Shown here: piece by piece, positions 43,322 through 55,000 of the stretch
Layout: every line of letters starts with the position of its first letter
Position numbering within the stretch: the first letter of the stretch is position 1
Assembly (NCBI GenBank): GCA_963573315.1
Contig: OY752142.1
Coordinates: forward strand, 1,054,001 to 1,118,000
DNA: 64,000 nucleotides
Direction: 5' to 3'
Source of the DNA: Entomortierella parvispora
Lineage: Eukaryota; Mortierellomycota; Mortierellomycetes; Mortierellales; Mortierellaceae
The notes under the pieces: generated by a model
Databases searched by the model: none
Told to the model about the DNA's origin: nothing
Seen by the model: the letters and a program-made list of their open reading frames with translations, nothing else
Made by a program: the position numbers and the translations under genes

Positions 43322-44708
43322 ATGAACTCCATCGGATTCCAGGCAGGTTCCCTTTTTTTCTGTTCTTTCCTTTTCGCTCTGCCAGGTCTACTGGACTAAC
43401 GAACCAATCGCTCGATTAAACACCGTCTCAAACTGACTCACACGCGCTCTCTTGCACGATCTGCTTGTCCAACGAAACAGGGCGCCAACGGTGCCTATGC
43501 CGAGGATGCGATCCTCGAACTGACCTCGACCCATCCCAGCTTTACCTCCCATACTTTCAAGACTGAGGGCTTTGACACGATGGCCGAGGTAATTTTTTCG
43601 TATCTTGACTCACTCACCGGGAACAAGATCTGGCGATGGAGCAAATTGGTGGCAACCATTCTAATTTCAGGCATATTGTAACCTTTTTGTTCTCTTTCAG
43701 CTTTTCCATCATGTCCAACGAGGCACGGTCCGACATGGCCTCATCCCCATCGAAAACTCGCTCTCAGGTACCATGCACTCTGTCCTCGAGCTCTTTGCGC
43801 AACAGGAGCCAAGGCTCTGGGTAGTGGGCGAGTACCAGATCAGTGAGTCGCATTATATCATGGCCCGTCCAGGCACCGAGCTTGACGGTAAGCGTTGGGA
43901 TCAATAGCAGGCACTTACTGTATTGGACACACCTAACACTTCCTTTGACCTTTGCATCTCGTTGATCAATCTTTATTGTCTGTAATCTGTTGTGTCTAAT
44001 TCTTTAAACATTGCCGTTGTTGTTCAATGGTGTAGACATCACAGAGGTTCTTTCGCATCCTGCTATATTGGAGCAATGCCAAGACTTCCTCGATAGCACT
44101 CTTCCAGAGGGTTATCGAGCGGTCCTCTCCAGCAACACCGCAACTGCAGCCGAACAAGTAGCCACATCTGACGAAAAGGGATTGTAAGTAGTCATCGTTC
44201 AGTTGACAAGATGCTTTCTGTCCTGCGCTAATCTTCTGCCACTGGAACTACCTACCTTTCAGGGCAGCGCTTGCTGGCAAACGTGCAGCAGATCTCCACA
44301 ATCTGACTATTCTTGGGTCTGATTCCACCCCAACGAATGTGACGCGGTACTGGCTTATCTCGAGATACCCTGTCCATCAACCTGATCGAAACCAAAGTCC
44401 AAAGTCTTCGTTCGCGTTGATGATGAAAAACCAAGTCGGCGCCCTACACAGGGTGTGCTCCTGCTTTGCTTTGAGAGACATCAATATTACAAAGCTTGAG
44501 TCAAGGCCATCCTCTCGAACTATCACCCTCGCCACTCCATGGGAGTATGTCACTTACATTGATATCGAAGGCGCGCCTGGGAATGAAGACAATGTCAAGC
44601 GCGCGGTTGAGAACCTCCAAGAGTTTACGCAAAAGTGCATTCATCTCGGATCATACCCAAGGTAGGTAACAATGATGGTCAGAAGGCGCGTTTGGGTGCT
44701 CTACTGAC

Positions 44709-44745
<37 letters not shown>

Positions 44746-44779
44746 CAATAATAGGTACCTTCCAGGGACCCGTCGCTAG
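43322..44779 (+). CDS. PHA2: Prephenate dehydratase with ACT domain
   Basis: Converts prephenate to phenylpyruvate in phenylalanine synthesis. Exons 43322-43342, 43481-43588, 43701-43887, 44036-44183, 44263-44661 and 44755-44779 give 295 aa with a closed frame. The start MNSIGFQGANGAYAEDA matches the family's phosphate-loop N-terminus. HGLIPIENSLSGTMHSVLEL is the second signature. TPTNVTRYWLIS corresponds to the catalytic TRF motif, with Tyr instead of Phe. The C-terminal ACT domain (QVGALHRVCSCFALRDINIT, then KLESRPSSR) contains the ESRP phenylalanine-binding motif, so feedback control by Phe is expected. Intron 1 has a GC donor (CAG|GCAGGT); a GT donor does not keep the frame. The last intron has a 33-T tract. 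Confidence 0.93.
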
Positions 44780-46061
44780 CGCAAAAGCTCATTCCGCCCT
44801 GAGTTTTGAGCAGACTGCAGGATTAGCTCACACATTCAATAAAAACTTTTGCTCCAGCTGCCGTCTTTTTTTACGCCACAGTCCCGCAGCCCACCCAACG
44901 TTTCTTCTTTCACTCCACCACCACCACCCTTTCACTAATGCACACTTGAATGGACCTTTACGAAATACAACTCTCCGTCGGCTAGTATGAAGCGTACATG
45001 CCTCTGTTATTCCATGCTCTCGACCTTGTTATCGGTGAAGATGATGGCGGTCAGGAGGATGAAGAGAGTGCCAGACAAGCCAGGCTGCCTTCCTTGACAG
45101 CAATCCAGAAACATGGTTACTCAGTCAGGTCACTCTCAGTAGGCGTTCGCAGTTGCCAGTCCCAGGCTCTCCATGATAATAACCCTGAGCGAATTATACC
45201 TCGAGGACGGCAGCTTGGCCACGATTTTGATCCATTGTCCCTGCCTAAACGAATGTGACTCTTGAGGGGCAGGAGATCGGCGAGAGAGCGTTTGTGGCCC
45301 TGACAGGACTCTTTAGCAACTTGACTGCTCTGGACCGCTACATACAACGCTGATTCCTTGGAGACGTGGATTTACCAGAGAATTTGCCAAAATTGTGGTC
45401 GTGAAAGTTTACTTCGCGGCCGACTTTTGATGCGAGCAAGGGACGATCGTTGAGAATCAAGGATCTTGTTTGGTCGCTCAATTCTGAATCAGTGAATCGG
45501 GCGTTGCAGAAAATTGAAGGCGCGAAAGGGATTGAAGATGCTCGCAATCGCCCATGCAGTTGGAGATAGTGAGATGGTACAGGATCGTACAAAAAACTCG
45601 ATTTGTTCACAGCCCGTGCAAGTGGAAGCGAGGCCCGTTAGACTTTTCAAGAGGGGCCGGGTCAATTGGTCAGAACTTCAAAGGATGCAGATTTGAAATA
45701 GATGACAGAGTCGCGGCCACGGATGAAGCATCGTAATAAAGAAAACGAGCCACTGGCAAACTGTCCATCCTTTGTTGGCTGCTTCGTCCCTTGGTCGAGG
45801 ATGTCAAAAATCCTGCCGGGGTTGCGGCGATAATTGTGCTTCGCCCAAAAAGAAATCACCGCACTGTCCTCACAAGGACAGGGAAATGTAGATCTTTTAC
45901 TGCGACAACTAAGCCTGGCGTTGTCATCATTTTAGAAGAGGGGAACTAAACTACCATCCAGGGCAACGAACTCCCATTTCCATTTGTCATGCCACGGAAG
46001 GGATCGCAATTTTCTCGATCCGCACCGACGCTTACTATCATGATTTTTTCTTTTACTCTAG
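44780..46061. other. Gene-free, decayed region
   Basis: No intact gene is seen. Plus-strand translation contains protein-like fragments in different frames broken by stops. One near 45250-45330 reads LEGQEIGERAFVALTGLFSN, compatible with a leucine-rich-repeat remnant. The short ORF 44998-45258 is acidic, then basic, with no motif. This looks like relic coding DNA next to the monooxygenase pseudogene, but the parent family is not identifiable by eye. Confidence 0.35.
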
Positions 46062-46792
46062 TGGGGCTGTGTCACCATGCCCAACAATCGCATTGCTTGG
46101 CAGTTGACGCTTCAGTTCCAAAGCAAGGAAGAGGCTAGGCGACAGCAGTTCACAACCCGGAATGGGGACCAGAGGCCAACAAGGAGATGAATGACGAGGT
46201 TTATGACCGACTTTGCCCTATTGGAGGTAAAATGAGTGTGATCTCATTGACGCCGCTCCTCCAGAGTTAATCTCAAAGGTGTTTTTGGAGCACAAGATGT
46301 TCCAGACCTGGTGCCATGGTCGAACCGTGCTCATTGGTGATGGTAAGTGAACTGCGAAGCTGGACCAGGATCTGATTGTTACTTTTTGCACGAAAGGAGA
46401 GATATCGTCATATCAACCTTTCTTCATTTTCATTGATGTAGCCTGCCACAAGGTGAGGTCTGATCTCTCTTCCTCTCTGTCTCTCTCTTTCTCTCTCTTC
46501 AGCAGGCGCCGTGAACGCTCTCCAAGACGCCGTCATCCACGCCAATTGTCTTTACAATTGGAAGGACTTCTCTTTCGAAAGCCTCACAGCCGCTTTCCAA
46601 AGCGATCACGAGCAACGTTACGAGCGAACAAAGTTCCTGTACCAATTGAGCGAAAGCCTCTCAAAGATCCTCTCGGGTCTTACGCTCTCGGATCTACTCT
46701 TCTGCTGGATTCTCATGAACTTGCCTCAATCCGTTCAGCAAAGACAGTATGCTAAATCAGACCGCGTTCTTGCCCAGGATCGAAAAATCTAA
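46062..46792 (+). pseudogene. Relic of an FAD monooxygenase (C-terminal half)
   Basis: The segment matches the C-terminal half of the family represented at 1829-4299. Present are an intact acceptor (CTCTAG) and an exon with NNRIAWQLTLQF and ISKVFLEHKMFQTW..., an intact donor at 46343, the 11-nt micro-exon CCTGCCACAAG (46442-46452), and a last exon with GAVNALQDAVIHANCLYNW to QQRQYAKS. Lesions: no N-terminal FAD-binding exons upstream, at least two frameshifts in the first exon (about 46158 and 46238), and loss of the 22-nt micro-exon, which leaves the downstream frame unreachable. Introns are retained, so it arose by DNA duplication, not retroposition. It is non-functional as read. Confidence 0.82.
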
Positions 46793-47023
46793 AACCGAAG
46801 AACGATTCCTTTGCAACCACAACAACCTTCTATGAGATATGAGCAAGAATATCAGGATAAAGAGAGCGAGAGCGAAACTAACAACCGCTCTGCTGAAGCT
46901 CTTCAAAGAATAGCCACCCACTTATCACAAAGACATTCTCGTTCATAGCATACATTATCACCTCTAAAATATACATGTTTATTCATCTCCTTGAGATCGA
47001 TATTATAGCAATTTTCCAATCAT

Positions 47024-50000
47024 TTACTCGTTGTCGTACGCGAGAACAGATCCCAGCCAGGTCTCGACCTCCCTCTTCTCCATGCTCTTGCGAGAGGCGT
47101 AGTCTGTCACCTGGTCCTCTGAAATCTTGCCTACGGCAAAATACTGTCCACGTCCAAACACGATCGCGGACACAGACGCGCCTGGCTCCATGGCCAGGGA
47201 CTCTGTCAAGGTGATACCCGTCTTTGCCTCAATATCGCCGAGCTCCCACATGGTCTTCTTCTCTGTGTGATCGGGCTGGGATGGATAACCGGGCGCAGGT
47301 CGAATGCCTTGGTACTTGATCGACAACATATCCGTCACGTCCATGGCCTCGTCTGGCGCATAGCCCCAATGTTCCCGACGAATGTCCTCGTGTAGTTTTT
47401 CCGCAAAAGCCTCTGCCAAACGATCCGCCAATGACTTTGCCATGATCGATCCATAATCATCATGGTTGGCCTTGAACTCTTCACAGAGCTCATCACATCC
47501 AAATCCGGCAGAGACTGCAAACATGGACAGGTAGTCGGCAATGCCACTCTCCTTGGGCGCAACGAAATCCGAAAGACACATGTACTTCTCGGACGATTCC
47601 TTCTCCTTCTCGGCCTGTTGACGCAATCCATAAAACTTGGCCACGACCTTGGACCGGGATTCGTCCTCATAAATCTCAATATCATCACCAACACTGTTGG
47701 CAGGGTAAAAGCCAACGATACCAGTCGCCTTCAACTGCTTCTTGTCAATCATGTTCTTCATCATCACCAGAGCCTCCTCATGGAGCTTCTTGGCCTCGGC
47801 TCCCACAGTCTCGTCATTAAAGATCTTGGGGAATCCACGGTTAGGATACTTGCCACGGAGCTGCCACACCTGGAAGAACGGGTTCCAGTCAATGTGGCTT
47901 ACGACAGAGTTGAGATCAATGTCCTTGAAGACCTTGGTACCCATGAACGAAGGCTTGACAATCTTTTCCTGGGACCAATCCAAGACTAGTCTCTGTTCCC
48001 GCGCAGCCGACAGCGTCAAGTACCTGCGATCCTTCAAACCCTCGTAGTGGTCCTCGCGGATCTCTTCGTATTCCTCGTTAATATCCTCAATAAAGTCTTC
48101 CCGGACCTTGTCGTCCAATAAGCTCGACACCACGACCACACTCTTGGATGCATCCAACACATGGATTGCGGGCTGGGTGTAACGAGGGGCAACCTTCACC
48201 GCTGTGTGTGTCTTGGAAGTGGTGGCACCTCCAATTAGAATTGGCACTTTGAGTCCTGCCCTTTCAGCCTCCTTGGCAACGTGAATCATCTCGTCTAGCG
48301 AAGGTGTGATCAAGCCCGAGAGTCCAATGACATCAACCTTTTCCTTGATAGCAGTCTGAATAATCTTGTCGCAGGGTGTCATGACACCGAGATCAATGAC
48401 ACGGTAGTTGTTGCAACCCAGCACAACAGCCACAATGTTCTTGCCGATATCGTGCACATCTCCCTTGACTGTCGCCATAAGAACAGTGCCAGAGTACCAG
48501 TTGTCATCATCTGCCAATCCCTTCTCGGCAATATTCTTGAGGCGCTCAATTTCCATAAAGGGAATCAGGTGGGCCACTGCCGTCTTCATCACACGAGCCG
48601 ACTTGATGACTTGGGGCAAGAACATCTTTCCGGCTCCAAACAAGTCTCCAACGATACTCATGCCGTTCATCAGAGGACCCTCAATGACATTCAGGGGACG
48701 GGGGTACTTTTCCAAGTCCTGGCGAGCCTCCTCAGTGTCTTCGACAATGTACTTGACAATACCCTTGATCAAGGCATAAGACAAACGGTCCGCCACAGGC
48801 TTGAGTCGCCACTCCTCAGTCTCGGCCTCCTTCTTGGCTCCCTTAGCGTTGGCGTGGGCGTAGGCAAGAAGCTTGTCAGTGACTTCGGGATCCCGGTTCC
48901 AAACTGCATCCTCGCACAGCTGCAGCAGGTCCTTTGGGATGTCGTCGTAAACAGTCAAGAATCCAGCGTTGACGATACCCATGTCCATACCGGCTTTGAT
49001 GGCGTGGTACAAAAACACACTGTGCATCGCCTCACGGATGACCTCCATGCCACGGAAGGAGAAGGACAGGTTCGAGACACCTCCCGAGATCTTGGCTCCA
49101 GGCAAGTTGGACTTGATCAATCGAATCGCCTCAATAAACTCGACTCCATAGTTGTTGTGCTCTTCCATTCCCGTGCAAATGGTCAAGATGTTGGGGTCAA
49201 AGATAATATCGTTAGGGTTGAATCCGACCTGATCCACGAGAATATGATAGGACCTCGAGCAAATCTCAAACTTGCGTTCTTTCGTATCGGCTTGTCCCAA
49301 TTCATCAAAGGCCATCACAACCACGGCAGCACCAAAGCGGCGAACGATCGTAGCCTGACGAACAAACTCATCCTCTCCTGCCTTAAGAGAGATACTGTTG
49401 ACAATACACTTGCCCTGCGCACACTTCAGTCCAGCTTCAATTACGGCAAAGTTTGAAGAGTCCACCATCAGAGGCACTTTGCTCACATCGGGATCACTGC
49501 TGAGCAAGTTCAGGAATCGGGTCATGGCTGCCACACCGTCCAACATGCCCTCGTCAAAGTTGACATCCACCACCTGAGCTCCGTTCTCGACCTGGGCACG
49601 AGCAATTGCCAAACATTCGTCGTATTCTCCCTTGAGTACATGACGGGCAAACTTGCGAGATCCTGCAACGTTGCAACGCTCTCCAATGTTGATAAAGTTA
49701 CTTGACTGATCCACTTTGAGGGGTTCCAGACCCGACAGCAGCATGGAGCTGATCACAGGCTCCTTTTCAAAACGATGAGGAGGGTATTTTTTGCAAGCGT
49801 TGGCAATGGCGCGGATATGATCAGGTGTAGTACCACAGCATCCTCCAATGATCGAAACCAAGCCCTCCTTTGCAAACACCTCGACCTGCTTGGCCATATC
49901 CTCAGGCGACTCGTCATATTCACCAAAAGCATTGGGAAGACCCTAACAAAATGAGCACAATACGTGGTCAACAGGACTCCCCTAGTGGTGTTTTGATCGT

Positions 50001-51707
50001 TACAATACGGCCTGCTCCATTATCAGATGTACTTACAGCATTGGGGTAACAGATGACGTGCGACTTTGCGGCTTGGCCAATGTTATAGATGAAGGGCCTC
50101 ATTTGATCAGCTCCCAAGGCACAATTGAGACCAATGGCCATAGGAGAGCCATGCTTCATCGAAACCACAAAAGCCTCTCCAGTCTGACCACTGAGTGTAC
50201 GTCCAGACATGTCAACGATCGTTCCAGAGACGAAAACAGGTGTGCGACGACATCCCTCAGAGAAGCAAAGATCGATGGCAAACAAGGCAGCCTTGGCGTT
50301 CAGGGTATCAAAAATGGTCTCGACCAAGAGGATATCGGCTCCACCGTCCAAAAGACCCTTCGTCTGCTCTGCATAGGCCTCCACGAGCTCATCAAATGTA
50401 ACGTTTCTGAAGGCAGGGTTCTCAACTGAAGGCGAGATGGAGCAAGTTCTGTTTGTTGGTCCGAGTGCACCGCAAACGAAACGAGGACGATCGGGCGTGA
50501 GCGCAGTCATCTACAAAGGATGTCACGACAGGTCAATCAAAGGAGATCAGGAAAGAAAACAACAACTTGGTTTTTTTTTGATTGTTGACAACCGGTTGGT
50601 AGTACATTCCCTCCCCCCTCGTTCTCCCCCGAGTGGGTCGGCTCTGCACTAATGAATAGGGTACCTTATCGGTGGCTTTCTTTGCAACCTCGGCTGCGAC
50701 TTTGTTCATGCGGTAGGCCATCTTCTCGAGACCATAGTCCAACTGGGCGATCGAGGTGGAGGAGAAGGTATTGGTCTCGACCATGTCAGCTCCAGCGTCG
50801 AGGTACTGCCAGTGAATGTGCTCAATGGCATCTGGCTGGGTAAACACCAGCATATCATTGTTGCCCTTTAGATCCTTGGGGTGGTCCTTGAATTCCTCGC
50901 CTGAAGGAGCACGAGGGGGAAGATATGGTTGGGGTGGTCGAGGAAGTGAGAGCGGTGTAAGTGTCGTGTTGTGTTGTGTGGGGATGGGGATGATGAAAAT
51001 TAGAGCGCGTGTATTGGCTGGCTGCAGATAACAGATCTTTTAGCAGCAGGCCTGTTCCTGTTCCTGTCCTGTCATGTGAACTTGCCACTCAGCTCGGTCG
51101 TCTCCTAGTCGATTGTTCCTTGCTCCCCTGCGCTGCAGAGAGTGTCGGAGTCTAACAGAGGCGATAATTCTTTCGGGGGCGGGCGATTGAACAACTCTGG
51201 GGAAACCATAATGGCGTTTGCTCAATAAGAAGGGTGCAAGGGGTGGACAGAGAGTCGAGTCACATTTGATCGATTCAGATCAAACGCCATTTTTCTTTTT
51301 TTTTTTTTTGGTCCTCTTCAAGCGGGGGTAGTGTTGAGATGGGGTTCAGGTTCAGGTTCCTTCGCACTTCTTTTTCGCAGAGTGAATCCTGGCTCCATTT
51401 CCTGGGTCTACGGGCCCTTTGATCAATTGGCGCTTTCTCCGAGGCGAGTTGAAGGGCGGAAAGCTCATGGTGCTGAACGAGTATAATAGTTACCTCTAAA
51501 GTCGCTCTCCTCAAGGCGCAGACGCTGGATCATGGTTCCCATTGCACCATCAATATACATGATACGCTCGCTCAGCGTCTTTTCCAGGTAGGCCTGGACA
51601 TCTGGAGAGGGCCAAGGATAGGGTGGGGATGTTAATATCGGCAATACGTGGCAACGAGAGCGAGAAAGAGACGGCAGGAGAGAGCCCTTACCAATGGGGC
51701 CAGTCAT
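47024..51707 (-). CDS. MTR: Cobalamin-dependent methionine synthase
   Basis: Transfers methyl from 5-methyltetrahydrofolate through bound cobalamin to homocysteine, giving methionine and tetrahydrofolate; likely cytosolic. Exons 51707-51692 (16 nt), 51601-51494, 50900-50665, 50510-50037 and 49942-47024 give 1250 aa (E. coli MetH 1227) with a closed frame. All four modules are present. The homocysteine module shows [20 protein letters not shown] (about residue 253) and GGCCGTTP (about 313), which carry the three zinc-binding Cys. The pterin module shows [11 protein letters not shown]. The B12 module shows [11 protein letters not shown], with the cobalt-ligand His near residue 770, and [18 protein letters not shown]. 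The activation module shows [15 protein letters not shown] for S-adenosylmethionine. This is the bacterial/animal MetH type, distinct from the cobalamin-independent MetE of most fungi. Confidence 0.96.
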
Positions 51708-52050
51708 TAGAGTATGGGAGGATGGTATAATGGAGTGGAGCAAGACGAGGTACGAGGACAGGAAGCAAGAGGGAGAGGATGAATTCGGGAATAGGATGCA
51801 AAGAGCAAGAGGTAGAGGAAGGATGAAGAGAACGAAATGGGCCAGGGGGTAAAAGGGAGATAGCAAATAAATGAAGGGACCCAATGGTGGCGGGGAGTGC
51901 TCGTTCGCTCGTTCTTTGGTTCGTTTCGTTCGTTCGTTCGTTCGTTTCGCTCTTTCGAGTCAGTCTCGGAGAATCTGCAGGTGGTGGAATCCCGTGACCG
52001 GTTTTTATTTTTCGTTTCTTTTTTTCTTTTTTTTTGGTGGCACCTTCTAC
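51708..52050. other. MTR promoter and 3' flank of the BRCT gene
   Basis: These 343 bases hold the MTR promoter. A TTCG/TTCGTTCG tandem stretch lies at about 51901-51950, GGTGGC elements are at 51886-51891 and 52036-52041, and a T-rich run lies at 52005-52035. No gene is seen. Confidence 0.5.
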
Positions 52051-55000
52051 CTAAGCAAGCGCGTGGGTCGACCCCAGATCTACGCTCTGCCGCAGGATGC
52101 CTTGGATGATCAGCTCGTGTGAGTACACGTGCGCTTTGGCCTCCAGAATCGGGCCCCACATCTCTCGGTCATCATCACACGAGATCACAATAATCGTCTC
52201 CTTGACCTCTTCCTCCTCCTCCTCGCTGTCGTCATCGTCATTGTCGGCACTGCCATTCTTTTTGGCTCCTCTTGACTTGTTCGAGTCCCGTTCCTTAGGC
52301 CCTCGCGACTCGGATTCAGTCTGGACTTCTCTTTCTTTCTGTTTTCGAAGCGTCTCCTTTAGAAAGTTCAGGCCCGTATGGAGTAAAGCCGACGTCCGTC
52401 CACCCCCTGCCTCAACAAGAGTCTTCAGAGCCGCGGGCTTTGGTACAACAGAGGGCGAGATGTAAAACACATGGTCCTGAAAGACTCTTTTCTCCCGTGC
52501 AAGCTGCAGCGATTGATATAGATGCATACCAAACTTTTCCTCATTCTCTGTGTCACGGATCCGATATTCGTTCTCGTCTATTAATGGAGAGTATAAGAAG
52601 AAAAAAGAGAGAAAAGATGGCCATAGTCAGTTTGTGTATGTTCCCCCAAAAATTCCAACTAAAAAAGAGTCGACATTTACCTAGAATTGAATTGGCATCT
52701 ACGCAAGCTTGGAGCCAATCTTCGTGAACAATCACCTTTCCTTGTGCTATGGCTACCAGGAACTTTTCCGTGCGAGCAATACCCTTCGCAACTAGATGCG
52801 TAGAGCGGTCGATGGACGTTGTTGAAGAGATGCCAAGCGCCTTCAAGACCTTGAGCTGCTTTGCTGAGGGCTCCTTTGGAAGACCAGTGGTAATGTAACG
52901 TATCGCCTGCTTCGTGTCTTTCTTTCCCGATTGAGTACCTCCAACAATTTCCATTGCTTCCACTGGAGTAGCGACTTCCTTCTCTTTTTCGGATTTGGTC
53001 GTGCGTCTCGCTTTTTTGGCTGGTCCCTTTGACGTCGGTACGGTTTCATCTCTACTGCTATTGAGGGTCGAGTTCTCATCGTCATCACTACCAACAGGTG
53101 TATTCCGCTCTTCTGGGGCTGCAATGTTGGCTCGTTTTCTTTTAGTCGGGGATGATGGACCAGCTGCGGCCTTGTTTGGCTCATCAACATCCATATCCGA
53201 GGTATCCTCTTCGGCGACATCTCCCATGATTGCAGACTTCTTCTTCTTTTTAGACGCCTTCTTTTCGTTCTGAAGTTCCTCTTGAAAGTTGTTCATGTCT
53301 GGGACAAGGTTCTTGAGCGCAGTAGCCGCTGCCATGGCAGCTCCCCTCATCCTACTACGCGGGGTAGGGGTTTCTTCGGGTGACAGTATTGACCCTGAAG
53401 GAGACGGCTCTTTTGCCCTTTTTGATATAGGTGTGACCTTCGTTGGTGAAGACAGGGCGGTGGGTGGAGGAGAGACAAAAGCGTCAGATGTCGAGGTGGC
53501 TGGTTGTGTGGCAACTGTTGACGGAAGAGAGGTAGCGGTCCTGGTTGTCCTGGAAGTCAAAGTCGAGGGAGATAATGGAGTGCTGGTGTTGAGTGAGGAT
53601 TGAGGCTGTACCCGTGAAACTCCTGGGTGCTTTGAGATAGCTTGGGTCGGTGTTGGCGAGGGAAGAACAGTTGAGGCGCTAGAGTTCGAGAACGACAGCG
53701 GTACATTTAGTTTTTTAGCGACTTTGGCTTTGGGCAGCGGGCCCTGAGAATGCTTTGAAGGAGAGTCGTCGTGCATAATCATATCCTTGACACCGCCCTC
53801 GACTTCCTCTTGCTTCACCGACGCAATGTCCTCGTCATCCTCCGCAGCAAGAAGATACCAGTCCTCGGCGGATTCCGGTGAGATCTTGGATCCAAAGACT
53901 AAGGATAGCTGATTATAAGGTGGAAACATTGTATAGCGAGGTTGAGTCTCACTCTGCAGGGACCAGCGTTGAAAGCAATCTTCAATCCAGAGATGGTTGA
54001 CGACTTTAACATTCCACTCGTGACCTTTTTCGTACTTGTCCCCGGAAGCGCTATTGAAACCAATGAAAACACGGTTAGATCTACACACGGTATTGTATCC
54101 AGCGTATCGCTCTGCACTTACTTTCCGCAGATGATATGGGTAGTAGGGTCTGGAGAGGCCTGGCTGGTGAGGTTCGGCTTGTAGGTTGCGCCTGTAGCTT
54201 GAATTAGGCGCTTTAAATATTCACGAATAGATCCAGTGTAGTTGGAGACCGTAATTATAAGGGATGACATGCCCATAATTGGTTGGTTTGGAATCGGATA
54301 ATGAAGTAAAGAAGCTTTTGGGGACGATATCCTGCCAGTTTGCAAAACATGCAGCAGCCAGTCTATAGTTGCCACAGTTTTTCCATCCATACTCGCCTAT
54401 CGTTTTCAGAGTGAGACAACAAATATCAACATCAATCTCCTCACATATCGCATATATCGACAGATAAACTAAGCGATTCCTTCATGGCAACGACAATGGA
54501 AGATGAAAATAAAATCATACCTTGGTATACAGGTGTCCGCGTCTGTACCGACAGATAACAACATCGACGTCTTCCTTGGAGTAGTCTTCAGGGTTGCTCA
54601 GTAGAGATCCGCCCGCATTTTCAATTTTCTCCAGGAATTTTGTTCTGAGGTCCGGCAGCATTGTAATATCCTCAGCCAAAACAAAGCGAAGACCCTCTAA
54701 AAACATGCTTTGCCCTTGGCTAGGGGAGTTTAGAAATGCTGCCACGGATTTGACACTGCTGGAATACAGTTGAGGCGCACTCAAGCTCGCAACTTCCAAT
54801 TGTGATGGGTTGAACGATGGATTTTGCATAGGTGGGTCCGGAAATTCGTACACGGTCTACAATATTGACATTGTATGTTAGCATTCGTTGAAGACAAGTC
54901 CGAGCGTCGCATAAATCCATTTGCCTATACCTCAGGAAAAAGACAGCCCATATTGCAGCAGAGCTGGAACCAAGTAGGAAGGACAACCTTGATTTTCAAC

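Noticed and set aside
47462-49456. Plus-strand ORFs opposite MetH
   Set aside because: They are shadows of a strongly conserved minus-strand enzyme and show no independent motifs.
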